This document shows, one piece after another, positions 24,951-33,954 of a stretch of 64,000 bases of DNA. A program made the translations under genes and the position numbers. The notes beneath the pieces are model-generated. The model worked only from the letters and a program-made list of their open reading frames with translations. It was not told where the DNA came from and made no database searches. Each line of letters opens with the position of its first letter. The stretch's first letter is position 1. The stretch spans positions 186,001 through 250,000 of the forward strand of contig CAKPMJ010000001.1 of assembly GCA_934167965.1 (NCBI GenBank), given 5' to 3'. The stretch is from an uncultured Clostridia bacterium. Lineage in GTDB: Bacteria > Bacillota > Clostridia > TANB77 > CAG-508.

Positions 24951-26057
24951 TTATAATTTTTCTCCGCATTCACTGCAGAATTTAGCATCTGGTGAATTTT
25001 TAGTATTACATTTTGGGCATACTTTTTCTTCTTTTTCTTTGTTTTCATTGCTTAAGTCTTTTTTACTTCCTTCTGTATTTTGCCATGGTGCTTGTGCAGC
25101 TCCACCAACAAAACCATTTGAAGTCATGTTCATCATTCCTATTCCCATAAATCCATTTGCTGCTCCATTTGCATTTGAAGCTGCATTTTCAACAGCATTT
25201 GAATATGCACTAACCATTTTTCCTTGTTGCATGAATGAATTTGAACTTAATTCATAATCATCTATCTTCTTTTCTGATTCTTCATCTAATGTTACAGATT
25301 CTACTGCAAATCCTATTATAGTCAATCCTCTATTTCTAATATTTTGGTCAAATACTTGTTCATCCATCATTTGCTTTATTTCATCTGTTTGACTTGGCAT
25401 TTCTAAAACTGGAACTTTATATTTTTCTGTTCCAAGTTCATTTGTTACATTTTGGAATACAGCTAAAATTTCTGTTCTCATTTGCTCAGTCAAATCTTCT
25501 TTTCTGTATATATCAGCTGTTCCTGCTATTTTTTCCATAAACAATGCTGGATTTGATATAGTAAATACATATTTACCAAAACATTTTATTTTAACTCTTA
25601 ATGGTGTTAATTGATTTGTCATTTGATTTGGAATTGGATGTGACCAATCCTGAAATGGTATTGGAGCTGCTGTTCCAAATTTATTATCTTTTATTTCCTT
25701 TGTATTAAAGAAATATACTGCTTGTTCTTTTGATGTAGCACCATTATATGTAAATCTTTGCCACATTTCTTTAAATACTGCTCCAAATTGTCCTGCAAAA
25801 AATGATGGTGATGATGATGTATCAAATGTATATATTCCATCTTCTGCTGTTGCATCTATTATTCTACCATTATCATATATAACAGCACATTGTCCTGGTG
25901 CAACTATAATTGTTGATTTATTTGTTATAACTCCTGTTGGCGTTGTTTTTTTCATCATAAGAATATCATCATTCATATCCTCACATCTTATTGCTTCTTT
26001 CCATTGATCTTTTAGTGTGCTAGATATAGCACCTGCTCCTGCTTTAATTAATCCCAT
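24951..26057 (-). CDS. SPFH-domain protein with zinc ribbon (YdjI-like)
   Basis: 368 residues. The SPFH/stomatin-like core covers ~30-265 (TIIVAPGQCAVIYDNGRIID, RVKIKCFGKYVFTISNPALF, LTEQMRTEILAVFQNV), then a low-complexity Asn/Ala/Gly/Met-rich stretch and a C-terminal zinc ribbon CPKCNTKNSPDAKFCSECGE. This is the arrangement of YdjI-type proteins, which form membrane-associated stress complexes in Bacillus. The next gene encodes a membrane protein that also ends in a zinc ribbon, suggesting they work together. Confidence 0.85.
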   Translation of the reverse strand: MGLIKAGAGAISSTLKDQWKEAIRCEDMNDDILMMKKTTPTGVITNKSTIIVAPGQCAVIYDNGRIIDATAEDGIYTFDTSSSPSFFAGQFGAVFKEMWQRFTYNGATSKEQAVYFFNTKEIKDNKFGTAAPIPFQDWSHPIPNQMTNQLTPLRVKIKCFGKYVFTISNPALFMEKIAGTADIYRKEDLTEQMRTEILAVFQNVTNELGTEKYKVPVLEMPSQTDEIKQMMDEQVFDQNIRNRGLTIIGFAVESVTLDEESEKKIDDYELSSNSFMQQGKMVSAYSNAVENAASNANGAANGFMGIGMMNMTSNGFVGGAAQAPWQNTEGSKKDLSNENKEKEEKVCPKCNTKNSPDAKFCSECGEKL

Positions 26058-26077
26058 ATTTATTCCTCCTTAAATTT

Positions 26078-27016
26078 TTATCCTATTTTTTCTAGATTAG
26101 ATAACACCCATCCGAACTCTCCTGTTGTTATTACACTTCCGCAATATTCACATTTTCCTGATGAAGAAATTTCTGTTGGTGCTCCACAATTAGGGCAATT
26201 TGTTATGTTTATATTAGAAGAACCAGGTTTTGTTTTTACTCCGGTTTTTCTTATAAATGTAAGTTTGTATATACTTCTAATTTCTCTGTTAACTTCTCCT
26301 CTTATTACTTGTTTTGTATTTTCGTCAATTATATAATCTTGCATTTTAGATCTTAATGAAATCTCTAAAATATCTTTATCTCCATATTGTCTAAATGATA
26401 TTAAGTCAGCACCTTCAACACAAATCCTATCCATTACATTTATTTGTTTTCTGTCAATATATCCTTGTAACTGTGCTCTATGTTGTTCAAATAATTCATT
26501 AGACTCAAAAACTCTTATTACTGACCAATCTCTTGCTGTCCATGCCTGTTGCATCTTTACAAATATATTTTTAGCCCATGTTAAGAATTCATCTTTATTA
26601 AACATTTCGTCTACTTCTTTGATCGCATCTTCTACTGGCTTCTTTGGTTCTATATTATTATTTTCGTAGTTGTATGGCCTACTTGGCATATAACTAGTAC
26701 TGTCAAATCCATTTCCTGATTTTTTACGTATTATTATTACAACTATAATTACAATTAATATCACTCTACCAGCATGTGTTCCAAATAAAAAGATAAATAA
26801 CCCTGATAAATCACCATCACTATCATAATCACTGCTACTATAGCTCCAATCGCTGTCATAGCTACTACCGCCACTACTCCAGCTTGATCCACTTGAACCA
26901 CTATCATAACTTTCAAAACTTCCAACATCTGCAAAAACCATACTGTAATTTATAACTATTATACTTATTGCAATCAAAATTATATTTAATATCTTTTTAC
27001 CTATTTTTTTGTACAT
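26078..27016 (-). CDS. Tim44-like domain membrane protein with zinc ribbon
   Basis: 312 residues: signal or anchor helix (~8-28), a Ser/Gly/Tyr/Asp-rich low-complexity segment (~32-70), a membrane helix (~82-100), a Tim44-like domain (~140-260: DEFLTWAKNIFVKMQQAWTA, RDWSVIRVFESNELFEQH), and a zinc ribbon CPNCGAPTEISSSGKCEYCG near the end. Tim44-like domains bind membranes or partner proteins. It is co-directional with the SPFH gene, 20 bases apart. Confidence 0.8.
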   Translation of the reverse strand: MYKKIGKKILNIILIAISIIVINYSMVFADVGSFESYDSGSSGSSWSSGGSSYDSDWSYSSSDYDSDGDLSGLFIFLFGTHAGRVILIVIIVVIIIRKKSGNGFDSTSYMPSRPYNYENNNIEPKKPVEDAIKEVDEMFNKDEFLTWAKNIFVKMQQAWTARDWSVIRVFESNELFEQHRAQLQGYIDRKQINVMDRICVEGADLISFRQYGDKDILEISLRSKMQDYIIDENTKQVIRGEVNREIRSIYKLTFIRKTGVKTKPGSSNINITNCPNCGAPTEISSSGKCEYCGSVITTGEFGWVLSNLEKIG

Positions 27017-27050
27017 TTATTACTCCCCCTCTTTTGAATTTTCAAATATA

Positions 27051-28802
27051 TTACATATTTTTGTATTTTTTTCTTTTCACATAAGTTGTATGGAGCAATT
27101 CATGTGATTTATGGCTTCCTGGTTTTCCCAAAAATTCTTTATATAATTTGATTATTATAGGGTTCTCATGTGATTTTCTTATAGTACTTTTTTCATCAAT
27201 ATTGTATAAACAATCTGCTCTTAGTTTTCTAACATCATATTCACTTCTGTCTTTAGATGATCTTATTGGTTGTCCTCCACCCATTACACATCCTCCTGGG
27301 CAAGCCATAATTTCTACAAATTGATAATCTGCTTTTCCTTCTTTAATTTCATCCATTATTTTTCTAGCATTTGCTAATCCATGAGCCACTGCTACTTTTA
27401 CTTCTATATCTCCTATTTTTACTGTAGCTTTCTTTATTCCTTGTTTTCCTCTTACATCTTCAAAATCTATATTTTCAAGTTTGTTTTCTGTTACAGTTTC
27501 ATAGGCTGTACGAAGAGCTGCTTCCATAACCCCACCGGTCGTTCCAAATATTGCACCAGCTCCTGTAGCTCCTCCCATTGGGTCATCAAAATCACTTTCC
27601 TCTAAATCTACAAATTCTATATTTGCTTGTTTAATCATTTTAGCAAGTTCCCTTGTTGTTATAACACTATCTACATTTTCTAAATCATCGTTTTTCATTT
27701 CGTCTCTTTGTTTTTCAAACTTCTTAGCTACACATGGCATAACTGATACAACAAACATTTTCTTTGGATCAATTCCTTCTTTTTCAGCATAGTACGATTT
27801 TAATATTGCTCCAAACATTTCATGAGGTGATTTACAACTTGATAAATGATCTAATAAGCAAGGATAATTCATTTCTATAAATCTAATCCATCCTGGACTG
27901 CAAGATGTAATCATAGGCAATGTTCCAGCTTGAGTTAATCTTTCCACAAGTTCATTTGCTTCTTCCATTATTGTTAAGTCTGCTCCTGTGTTTGTATCAA
28001 ATACTTTATCAAATCCTAGTTTTCTTAAAGCTGTTACCATTTTTCCCGTTACATTTGTACCTATTTTCATTCCAAATTCTTCACCCAAAGCTGCTCTTAC
28101 AGCAGGTGCTGTTTGGACTACTACATATGTTTCTGGATCTCTCAACTTTTTCCATACTAATTTTGTCTCATCTTTTTCTTTTAATGCTCCTACAGGACAT
28201 GCTTCTATACATTGACCACAAAATGTACAATTTACATCATTTAAACTTTCTTCTCCTGCAGTAGCTATGTGTGATGCAAATCCTCTACCTGCAACTTCTA
28301 TTGCGCCAATATTTTGTACATTTTTACAAGCTGCAACACATCTCTTACACATTATACATTTGCTTGTGTCTCTTACTATTGAAGGTGATAGTTCATCAAT
28401 AGTTGCTGTAACTTTTTCTCCCTCATATTCTAATTCTGTCATACCAAATTGTCTTGCTAATGTCTGTAATTCACAATTACCATTTCTTACACAAGTTAAA
28501 CATTCTCTATTATGACTTGATAGTATTAAATCAAGTATAACTCTTCTTGCTTCATTTATTTCCGGTGTATTTGTTTTTACAACCATTCCTTCTTCTACTT
28601 TAGTTATGCATGAAGGAACAAATCCTCTTCTACCTTCTATTTCAACTATACACATTCTGCAATCTCCTGCTGCATTTACTTCTTTTAAAAAGCATAGTGT
28701 AGGAATATCAATATTTGCCTTTCTTGCTGCTGTTAATACTGTCGTGTTTTCTGGAACTTCTACATCAATTCCATCTATATTTAATTTTATCATATCTGGC
28801 AT
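27051..28802 (-). CDS. hydA: [FeFe]-hydrogenase catalytic subunit of a trimeric NAD-linked hydrogenase
   Basis: 583 residues. N-terminal [2Fe-2S] ferredoxin domain (PTLCFLKEVNAAGDCRMCIV), His/Cys-ligated cluster (HNRECLTCVRNGNC), two [4Fe-4S] clusters (CIMCKRCVAACKN, CTFCGQCIEACPVGA), then the H-cluster domain with L1 TSCSPGWI, L2 MPCVAKKFE and L3 MACPGGCVMGGGQP, and the small-subunit tail. It reduces protons with electrons from NADH and ferredoxin, together with the two upstream proteins (HndD-type). The ATG has AAAGGAG 8 bases upstream; an in-frame TTG six codons earlier overlaps that site and was rejected. Confidence 0.95.
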   Translation of the reverse strand: MPDMIKLNIDGIDVEVPENTTVLTAARKANIDIPTLCFLKEVNAAGDCRMCIVEIEGRRGFVPSCITKVEEGMVVKTNTPEINEARRVILDLILSSHNRECLTCVRNGNCELQTLARQFGMTELEYEGEKVTATIDELSPSIVRDTSKCIMCKRCVAACKNVQNIGAIEVAGRGFASHIATAGEESLNDVNCTFCGQCIEACPVGALKEKDETKLVWKKLRDPETYVVVQTAPAVRAALGEEFGMKIGTNVTGKMVTALRKLGFDKVFDTNTGADLTIMEEANELVERLTQAGTLPMITSCSPGWIRFIEMNYPCLLDHLSSCKSPHEMFGAILKSYYAEKEGIDPKKMFVVSVMPCVAKKFEKQRDEMKNDDLENVDSVITTRELAKMIKQANIEFVDLEESDFDDPMGGATGAGAIFGTTGGVMEAALRTAYETVTENKLENIDFEDVRGKQGIKKATVKIGDIEVKVAVAHGLANARKIMDEIKEGKADYQFVEIMACPGGCVMGGGQPIRSSKDRSEYDVRKLRADCLYNIDEKSTIRKSHENPIIIKLYKEFLGKPGSHKSHELLHTTYVKRKKYKNM

Positions 28803-28822
28803 TGTTTTTTCTCCTTTCAATT

Positions 28823-30682
28823 TTACTTACTAATTGCTTTAAATGGACACTTAGTTATACAAGTTCCACACTTGATACATTTGTCTGGATCTATTTTATG
28901 TGGTTGTTTTACTTCGCCTAAAATTGCATCAACAGGGCAATTTCTTTTGCAAAGTCCGCATCCTTTACATTTTGCTGGATCTATTGTAATATTTGCTAAT
29001 GCTTTACATTCTCCTGCTGGACATTTTTTGTCTTCAACATGTGCAATATATTCATCTCTAAAATATTTTAATGTACTCAATACTGGGTTTGGAGCTGTTT
29101 GCCCTAATCCACATACAGATGCTTTTATTATAGTGTGTGCCAATTTTTCAAGTTTGTCTATATCTTCTAATGTTCCATTTCCCTCTGTAATTCTTTCTAG
29201 TATTTCAAGCATCCTTTTTGTTCCAATTCTACATGGTGTACATTTCCCACAACTCTCATCTACTGTAAATCCAAGATAGAATTTTGCGAGATTAACCATA
29301 CATTTTGAATCATCCATTACAATTAATCCACCTGATCCCATCATTGAGCCAATCGCTTTTAATGATTCATAATCAATAGGTGTATCTAAATGTTGAGCAG
29401 GTATACAACCTCCTGAAGGTCCACCTGTTTGAGCAGCTTTGAATTCTCTTCCATTTTGAACGCCTCCACCTATGTCAAATACTATTTCTCTAAGTGTAGT
29501 TCCCATTGGTACTTCAACTAATCCAACATTTACAACATTTCCACCAAGTGCAAATACTTTTGTTCCTTTAGATGTTTCTGTTCCTATTGAACTATACCAT
29601 TCGGCACCATTTAAAATTATTTTTGTAATATTTGCATATGTTTCTACATTGTTAATTAGTGTTGGTTTGGCAAATAATCCTGAATTTGCAGGGAACGGTG
29701 GTTTTAATCTTGGTTGACCACGTCTTCCTTCAATAGATTCTAATAATGCTGTTTCTTCTCCGCATACAAATGCTCCCGCGCCTAAACGAATCTCTAAGTC
29801 AAAATTAAAATCCGTACCAAATATATTCTTACCAAGTATTCCATATTCCTTGGCTTGTTTTATCGCTATATCAAATCTATGTACTGCTATTGGATATTCA
29901 GCTCTTACATATATATATCCTTTATTAGCTCCTACGGCATATCCCGCAATCATCATTGCTTCTATAACACAGTGTGGATCTCCTTCTAGTATACTTCTAT
30001 CCATAAAAGCTCCTGGATCTCCTTCATCTGCATTACATACTACATATTTTTGATCTCCTTTTGCCATTTTAGTAAATTCCCATTTCTTACCTGTAGGGAA
30101 CCCTGCTCCTCCACGGCCACGAAGTCCTGAGTCAGATACTTCTTTTATAACTTCATCTGGTGTCATTTTTAGTAAAACTTTTTCTAATGCTTTATATCCA
30201 TCAAAAGCTATATATTCATCTATATTTTCTGGATCTATAATTCCACAATTTTTAAGAGCTATTCTTTCTTGTTTTTTATAGAATGAAAGCTCATCTAAAC
30301 TATGTACAATACTATCATCAATATCTTTACATAATAGTCTTTCTACTAGCTTTCCTTCTATGATATGTGAGTTTATAATTTCTTCGCAATCTTCTGGTTT
30401 AACCATTGCATAGAAAGTATCCTCTGGTCTAATTATAACTATTGGACCTTTGGCACACAAACCAAAACAACCTGTTTGAATAACTCTTACATTTTGTATA
30501 TTTTTTTCTTTTATTATTTTTCTAAACTTTTCTATAATAAGTGGTGATTTTGAAGATGTACAACCTGTACCTCTACATACCAATATATGTTTTTCTTGTG
30601 TATTAGCTTTTAAATTAACTCTTAAATCTAGTTCTTCTCTTTTTTCTTTTCTTATTTGATCAATTTCTTCTATACTCTTCAT
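28823..30682 (-). CDS. hydB: NADH-binding NuoF-like subunit of the [FeFe]-hydrogenase
   Basis: 619 residues: an N-terminal thioredoxin-like [2Fe-2S] domain (ILVCRGTGCTSSKSPLI...GCFGLCAKGP), the NuoF core with the NADH loop GRGGAGFPTGKKW and FMN site CNADEGDPGAFMDR, the [4Fe-4S] ligands in SCGKCTPCRIGTKRM, and a C-terminal 2x[4Fe-4S] ferredoxin domain (CKGCGLCKRNCPVDAI, CIKCGTCITKCPF). This full domain set is that of HndC/HydB, the flavin subunit proposed for electron bifurcation. The gene lies between the NuoE-like and hydrogenase genes. Confidence 0.95.
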   Translation of the reverse strand: MKSIEEIDQIRKEKREELDLRVNLKANTQEKHILVCRGTGCTSSKSPLIIEKFRKIIKEKNIQNVRVIQTGCFGLCAKGPIVIIRPEDTFYAMVKPEDCEEIINSHIIEGKLVERLLCKDIDDSIVHSLDELSFYKKQERIALKNCGIIDPENIDEYIAFDGYKALEKVLLKMTPDEVIKEVSDSGLRGRGGAGFPTGKKWEFTKMAKGDQKYVVCNADEGDPGAFMDRSILEGDPHCVIEAMMIAGYAVGANKGYIYVRAEYPIAVHRFDIAIKQAKEYGILGKNIFGTDFNFDLEIRLGAGAFVCGEETALLESIEGRRGQPRLKPPFPANSGLFAKPTLINNVETYANITKIILNGAEWYSSIGTETSKGTKVFALGGNVVNVGLVEVPMGTTLREIVFDIGGGVQNGREFKAAQTGGPSGGCIPAQHLDTPIDYESLKAIGSMMGSGGLIVMDDSKCMVNLAKFYLGFTVDESCGKCTPCRIGTKRMLEILERITEGNGTLEDIDKLEKLAHTIIKASVCGLGQTAPNPVLSTLKYFRDEYIAHVEDKKCPAGECKALANITIDPAKCKGCGLCKRNCPVDAILGEVKQPHKIDPDKCIKCGTCITKCPFKAISK

Positions 30683-30691
30683 TTTTACCCC

Positions 30692-31192
30692 CTATTCCAT
30701 AGCCTTATATTTTTCAATAACCTCATCCACCATTTCAATTGTAGCTTTTCCATGAACCTCATCATTTACTGTAAATACAGGTGCTAAGCCACATGCTCCT
30801 ATACATCTTGTAGCTTCAATAGAAAATTTACCATCTGGTGTTGTTTGACCTACATCTATTCCTAATTTTTCTTTTACTCTGTCTAAAATTTTTTCAGATC
30901 CTTTTACAAAGCAGGCTGTACCTAAACATACTGCTATATTGTATTTTCCTTTTGGCTCTGTTGTAAATCTTGAATAAAATGTTATTACCCCATATATCTC
31001 GGCCATTGGCATATCAAGGAATTCTGATAAAGCTTTTTGTGAATTTTGTGTTATGTATCCATACTTTTCTTGTACTTCATTTAATATTTGGATTAATTGC
31101 GTCTTGTCTCCTTTTTGATATTTTTTTAGGATTTGCTCCATTACTTCATCTTTGCATGAGCCAGAGCATTTACAGCATTTGTTTTCTCCCAT
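30692..31192 (-). CDS. hydC: NuoE-like [2Fe-2S] subunit of the [FeFe]-hydrogenase
   Basis: 166 residues. Helical N-terminal region (QILNEVQEKYGYITQNSQKA) and a thioredoxin-like [2Fe-2S] fold with CLGTACFVKG and CIGACGLAP as ligands. An extra short Cys-rich leader (KCCKCSGSCKDE) stands before the family start; it might bind metal, but I know of no assigned role. First gene of the hydCBA operon. Confidence 0.92.
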   Translation of the reverse strand: MGENKCCKCSGSCKDEVMEQILKKYQKGDKTQLIQILNEVQEKYGYITQNSQKALSEFLDMPMAEIYGVITFYSRFTTEPKGKYNIAVCLGTACFVKGSEKILDRVKEKLGIDVGQTTPDGKFSIEATRCIGACGLAPVFTVNDEVHGKATIEMVDEVIEKYKAME

Positions 31193-31225
31193 ATAATATT
31201 CACTCCTTTATCTTTTTATATGTGT

Positions 31226-31254
31226 ATTCTATCATATTAATTCTTTTTTGACTA
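31226..31254 (-). promoter_or_regulatory. Candidate sigma-A promoter of hydCBA
   Basis: Minus strand TAGTCA, 17-base spacer, TAGAAT; a weak -35 but well placed before the hydC ribosome site AAAGGAGTG. Confidence 0.45.
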
Positions 31255-31299
31255 TATTTTTCTAAATTTTTTATTATAACATCGTGATTTTGTATTTTT

Positions 31300-31352
31300 A
31301 ATATATAAAAAATAAACAATGTAATATATACAATACATACATTGTTTATTTT
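31300..31352 (-). terminator. Terminator of the PRTase-NADAR operon
   Basis: AAAATAAACAATGTA and TACATTGTTTATTTT form a perfect 15-bp stem just after the PRTase stop, with a T-rich tract on the minus strand. Confidence 0.75.
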
Positions 31353-31359
31353 CATATTA

Positions 31360-32640
31360 TTATCTATCTTCTTCTATATTTAACCCTACATCATGTTCTT
31401 GCAAATCATTAAGTCTTTCAACATTATTAATAATTATTTTCATTACTCTTTGAGAAATTGGATTTTTTAGTTCAGTATCTCCGTCTTTGTATCTGTCCAA
31501 AATTTCTCTTTCTATATCTTCAACACTTTCTTTTTTATTTAATGATGTTTCATCTGCCAATTTCAATCCTGTTTTATTCGCACAATATAAACTTCTAACT
31601 ATAGCACCTTCTAAATCACAATAATCTTCCCTTCTGTAGCTTTTTGATTTTAAATATTCGATATATTCAGTTCCTGAAGAGTGTAACATAGCTATTGCAT
31701 GTTTATACAATTTATGTCCTGCATAATTAAATGGACTAATAATATCAAAATCATTAACTTCAAATCTTTCGATATCTTTTTTATCTCCAGTGCTTACCCT
31801 ATGATAATTTCTCCAATTATATTGTACAGCCCCTGAAATTATCTGATTTACTCCTGCTTTTCTTAAATCATTTTGTAATTCTAGCATGGTCGAACCAGTT
31901 CCTATGTTATCATCCAAAACTAGAACTGTTTTGTTTTTATCAAATGCTCTTTCACTTGACATTAAATCTGCTACAGCTACTTCTGATTCTGGTTGAATTG
32001 TTGATTCAATATACTTGCTCTTTAATGTATTAGTAAAATCAAATCCATACATTGCTTTAAAGATAGGTCCTATATAAACACTGCCATAGCCTGGTGTAAG
32101 GACTTCTACCTCACTAGGATCTTTCTTCATTTTTAAAGATTTTGCAAATAAATATAGCATTGCTTTATTATCCATCTCAATTGCTCTTTTTTCTGAGTTT
32201 TCATCTCCATAAGGAAGTATATTCATTGGATTTACTTGAATTAACCCCTCTTTTTGCAATATAATCATTATATTTCTTATATCCTCAGTCAAACACTTTT
32301 CAGCTCTATCCAGTTGTTCTAAATACATTGGATTTTTTCCACTTAATATATATTGTTCAAATTTCTTAAAATATGCTTTTCCAGAGCAGTTTGCCATATT
32401 TTCTAAAATGACAAAATTTCTTTTGCTTAATTCTCTTGTTAGTTTAGTTTTTAGTTGTTCTCTTTCAGATGCTAATTCAGACATATTTTTTACATTGTAG
32501 TATTCTTTTGATCTAGATAAATATGTTTTTGTAATGCCGTTTTCTTTAACTGGTGTTACATATTTTTCTATACCATCAACATCATTTAATGAAATTACCC
32601 CTAAAATATCAAACTCCTTTAAATTTAGTTCTTCTCTCAT
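31360..32640 (-). CDS. Phosphoribosyltransferase-like protein paired with NADAR
   Basis: 426 residues. A type I PRTase PRPP loop is seen at residues 239-251 (VLVLDDNIGTGST) with a preceding beta/alpha region (VEVLTPGYGSVYIGPIFKAM); the N-terminal ~175 residues are helical and unassigned, and the C-terminal ~100 are helical and charged. PRTases use PRPP to join or release bases. The NADAR gene lies 3 bases upstream, so they are translated together. A role in handling ADP-ribosylated or ribosylated bases, or NAD salvage, is plausible but inferred. Confidence 0.7.
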   Translation of the reverse strand: MREELNLKEFDILGVISLNDVDGIEKYVTPVKENGITKTYLSRSKEYYNVKNMSELASEREQLKTKLTRELSKRNFVILENMANCSGKAYFKKFEQYILSGKNPMYLEQLDRAEKCLTEDIRNIMIILQKEGLIQVNPMNILPYGDENSEKRAIEMDNKAMLYLFAKSLKMKKDPSEVEVLTPGYGSVYIGPIFKAMYGFDFTNTLKSKYIESTIQPESEVAVADLMSSERAFDKNKTVLVLDDNIGTGSTMLELQNDLRKAGVNQIISGAVQYNWRNYHRVSTGDKKDIERFEVNDFDIISPFNYAGHKLYKHAIAMLHSSGTEYIEYLKSKSYRREDYCDLEGAIVRSLYCANKTGLKLADETSLNKKESVEDIEREILDRYKDGDTELKNPISQRVMKIIINNVERLNDLQEHDVGLNIEEDR

Positions 32641-32643
32641 AAA

Positions 32644-33255
32644 CTATATTCTCTCTTTCTTTAAAAAATCTTTTAAACAATTTAATTGTTTTTCAAATTC
32701 ATATCTTGTGAAAACTGTTTCGTTTTTTTCTTTTCCACCCATTGTATGTAAAATCTGTCTATCTGTAGTTTTTAATAAATTTCTATATATTGGATTTTGT
32801 ATAGCTGATATATATAGTTCATCTATTAAATCATCATATTCTTCACTATATCTATTTATAGGCTTACCTTGCCAATATACTATTCCTGTTTTTTTCCAAT
32901 CATATCCGCTACATACTTTGATATAATTTGAATTTAATGCACTATAGTTAAATACTATATCTTGCATCTTTTTATCTTCAAATTTTATTCCCTGAAAAAA
33001 AGCTTCTATACTTTGTAATTTTTTTCCTTTAAATTTAAATTCATAAGGAAATAAGTTTGAAAAAACTTTAGCATAAGGTCCTTTATATTTATATCCTACA
33101 TTTATCCATTTCTCGCAATCACCTATTTCTTTACCTTCTTCATCAATCAATGGTTCTCCTTGGCAATATTGTTTTCCATCTGTTTCTGTAATTTCGGGCA
33201 TTTCATATTTGTAGTCCTTTTTAAACTTTTTAAATTCTTTTAGCTCTTTATTCAT
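32644..33255 (-). CDS. NADAR-family protein (YbiA-like)
   Basis: 203 residues. The NADAR/RibX motif is clear: VFSNLFPYEFKFKGKKLQSI followed by EAFFQGIKF (compare FSNF...SEHYFQAQKF in YbiA), and later NPIYRNLLKTTDRQILHTMG. An N-terminal extension (~1-60) is specific to this protein. NADAR enzymes are N-glycosidases acting on ribosylated or ADP-ribosylated bases; some reverse guanine ADP-ribosylation in DNA. It is the first gene of a two-gene unit with a PRTase. Confidence 0.8.
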   Translation of the reverse strand: MNKELKEFKKFKKDYKYEMPEITETDGKQYCQGEPLIDEEGKEIGDCEKWINVGYKYKGPYAKVFSNLFPYEFKFKGKKLQSIEAFFQGIKFEDKKMQDIVFNYSALNSNYIKVCSGYDWKKTGIVYWQGKPINRYSEEYDDLIDELYISAIQNPIYRNLLKTTDRQILHTMGGKEKNETVFTRYEFEKQLNCLKDFLKKERI

Positions 33256-33332
33256 AATCCAATCTCCTCATATTTTATTTTACCTCTTATATTTTACCAT
33301 ATTTTTCTATTTTTTTCAAGTTTTGATTAACC

Positions 33333-33366
33333 GAAAAAAAGAGCGAAATACATTCGCCCTTTTTTC
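33333..33366 (-). terminator. Terminator of the DUF84 gene
   Basis: Minus strand GGGCGAA-TGTATT-TTCGCTC followed by TTTTTTT just after the stop. Confidence 0.65.
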
Positions 33367-33367
33367 T

Positions 33368-33865
33368 TTACCAGATATTACTATTTAGGACTCTTGCAAG
33401 TGCCATAATAGTTCCATCTGTTATTAAGTTTCCTCTTGTAAATTGATTCTTGGTTAAAACACTAATTCCACCTTTTCCTTTAAAGATTTTATCAAGCACT
33501 TGGGCAACGGATGTATGAATTGCTTCGTCAACATATTCTAAAGGAATTTGATACCCTTGACTTAAGCCAATGCCTTTATTTCCTTTAGAGTCTTTTACGA
33601 TAACAACTTGCACATTAAACCAATTCCCAGAAAATTCGATTAATCCACCTTCTATTGAAACTAAATAATCATATTTAGCCGTATTTTTTAAAGATTTTAA
33701 TCTGTTTTCAGCCCCTTTGAATACATCTTCATTTATAGGCTGTTCTGGAACATTTGATTTAACATCTTCGCAATCTACTTTTACTTCTTTAAAGTACCGT
33801 TGGAATGCTTCCATAACTCCTGTCAATTTTACAAGATTTTTTGTGGCAACTTTGACATATGTCAT
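33368..33865 (-). CDS. DUF84 family inosine/xanthosine triphosphatase
   Basis: 165 residues. Start YVKVATKNLVKLTGVMEAF, then VPEQPINEDVFKGAENRLKS, DYLVSIEGGL and GKGGISVLTKNQFTRGNLIT match YjjX/DUF84 proteins, which hydrolyse ITP and XTP to clean the nucleotide pool. It contains one of the few in-frame CGG codons in the window (33797-33799, read as Arg in FQRYF), with no frame change. It has its own promoter and terminator. Confidence 0.85.
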   Translation of the reverse strand: MTYVKVATKNLVKLTGVMEAFQRYFKEVKVDCEDVKSNVPEQPINEDVFKGAENRLKSLKNTAKYDYLVSIEGGLIEFSGNWFNVQVVIVKDSKGNKGIGLSQGYQIPLEYVDEAIHTSVAQVLDKIFKGKGGISVLTKNQFTRGNLITDGTIMALARVLNSNIW

Positions 33866-33897
33866 TTAAGCCACTCCTTTCTGCATAATATACTTTT

Positions 33898-33926
33898 ATT
33901 ATAGCATTTATATTAGTAAAAATCAA
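33898..33926 (-). promoter_or_regulatory. Sigma-A promoter of the DUF84 gene
   Basis: Minus strand TTGATT, 17-base spacer, TATAAT. Confidence 0.7.
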
Positions 33927-33954
33927 ATTGGGTAATTATAAATTATAATTACCC
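33915..33954 (-). terminator. Terminator at the end of the suf/pgsA transcript
   Basis: GGGTAATTATA and TATAATTACCC form a perfect stem that contains the stop codon of the phosphatidyltransferase gene; AATTTGATTTTT follows on the minus strand. It overlaps the -35 box of the next gene's promoter. Confidence 0.7.

Noticed and set aside
27920..28515. Long plus-strand open frames opposite the hydrogenase genes
   Set aside because: Leu/Phe/Ser-rich translations with no family features and no ribosome sites; they mirror strongly conserved minus-strand coding.
28803..28820. Earlier in-frame start for the hydrogenase catalytic subunit
   Set aside because: It is a TTG whose following codons are the AAAGGAG ribosome site of the real ATG. 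The same reasoning was used at 19015 (GTG) and 58744 (TTG).
33797..33799. In-frame CGG in the DUF84 gene as a possible reassigned codon
   Set aside because: The position (FQ-X-YF) tolerates Arg and is not conserved enough to show another meaning.
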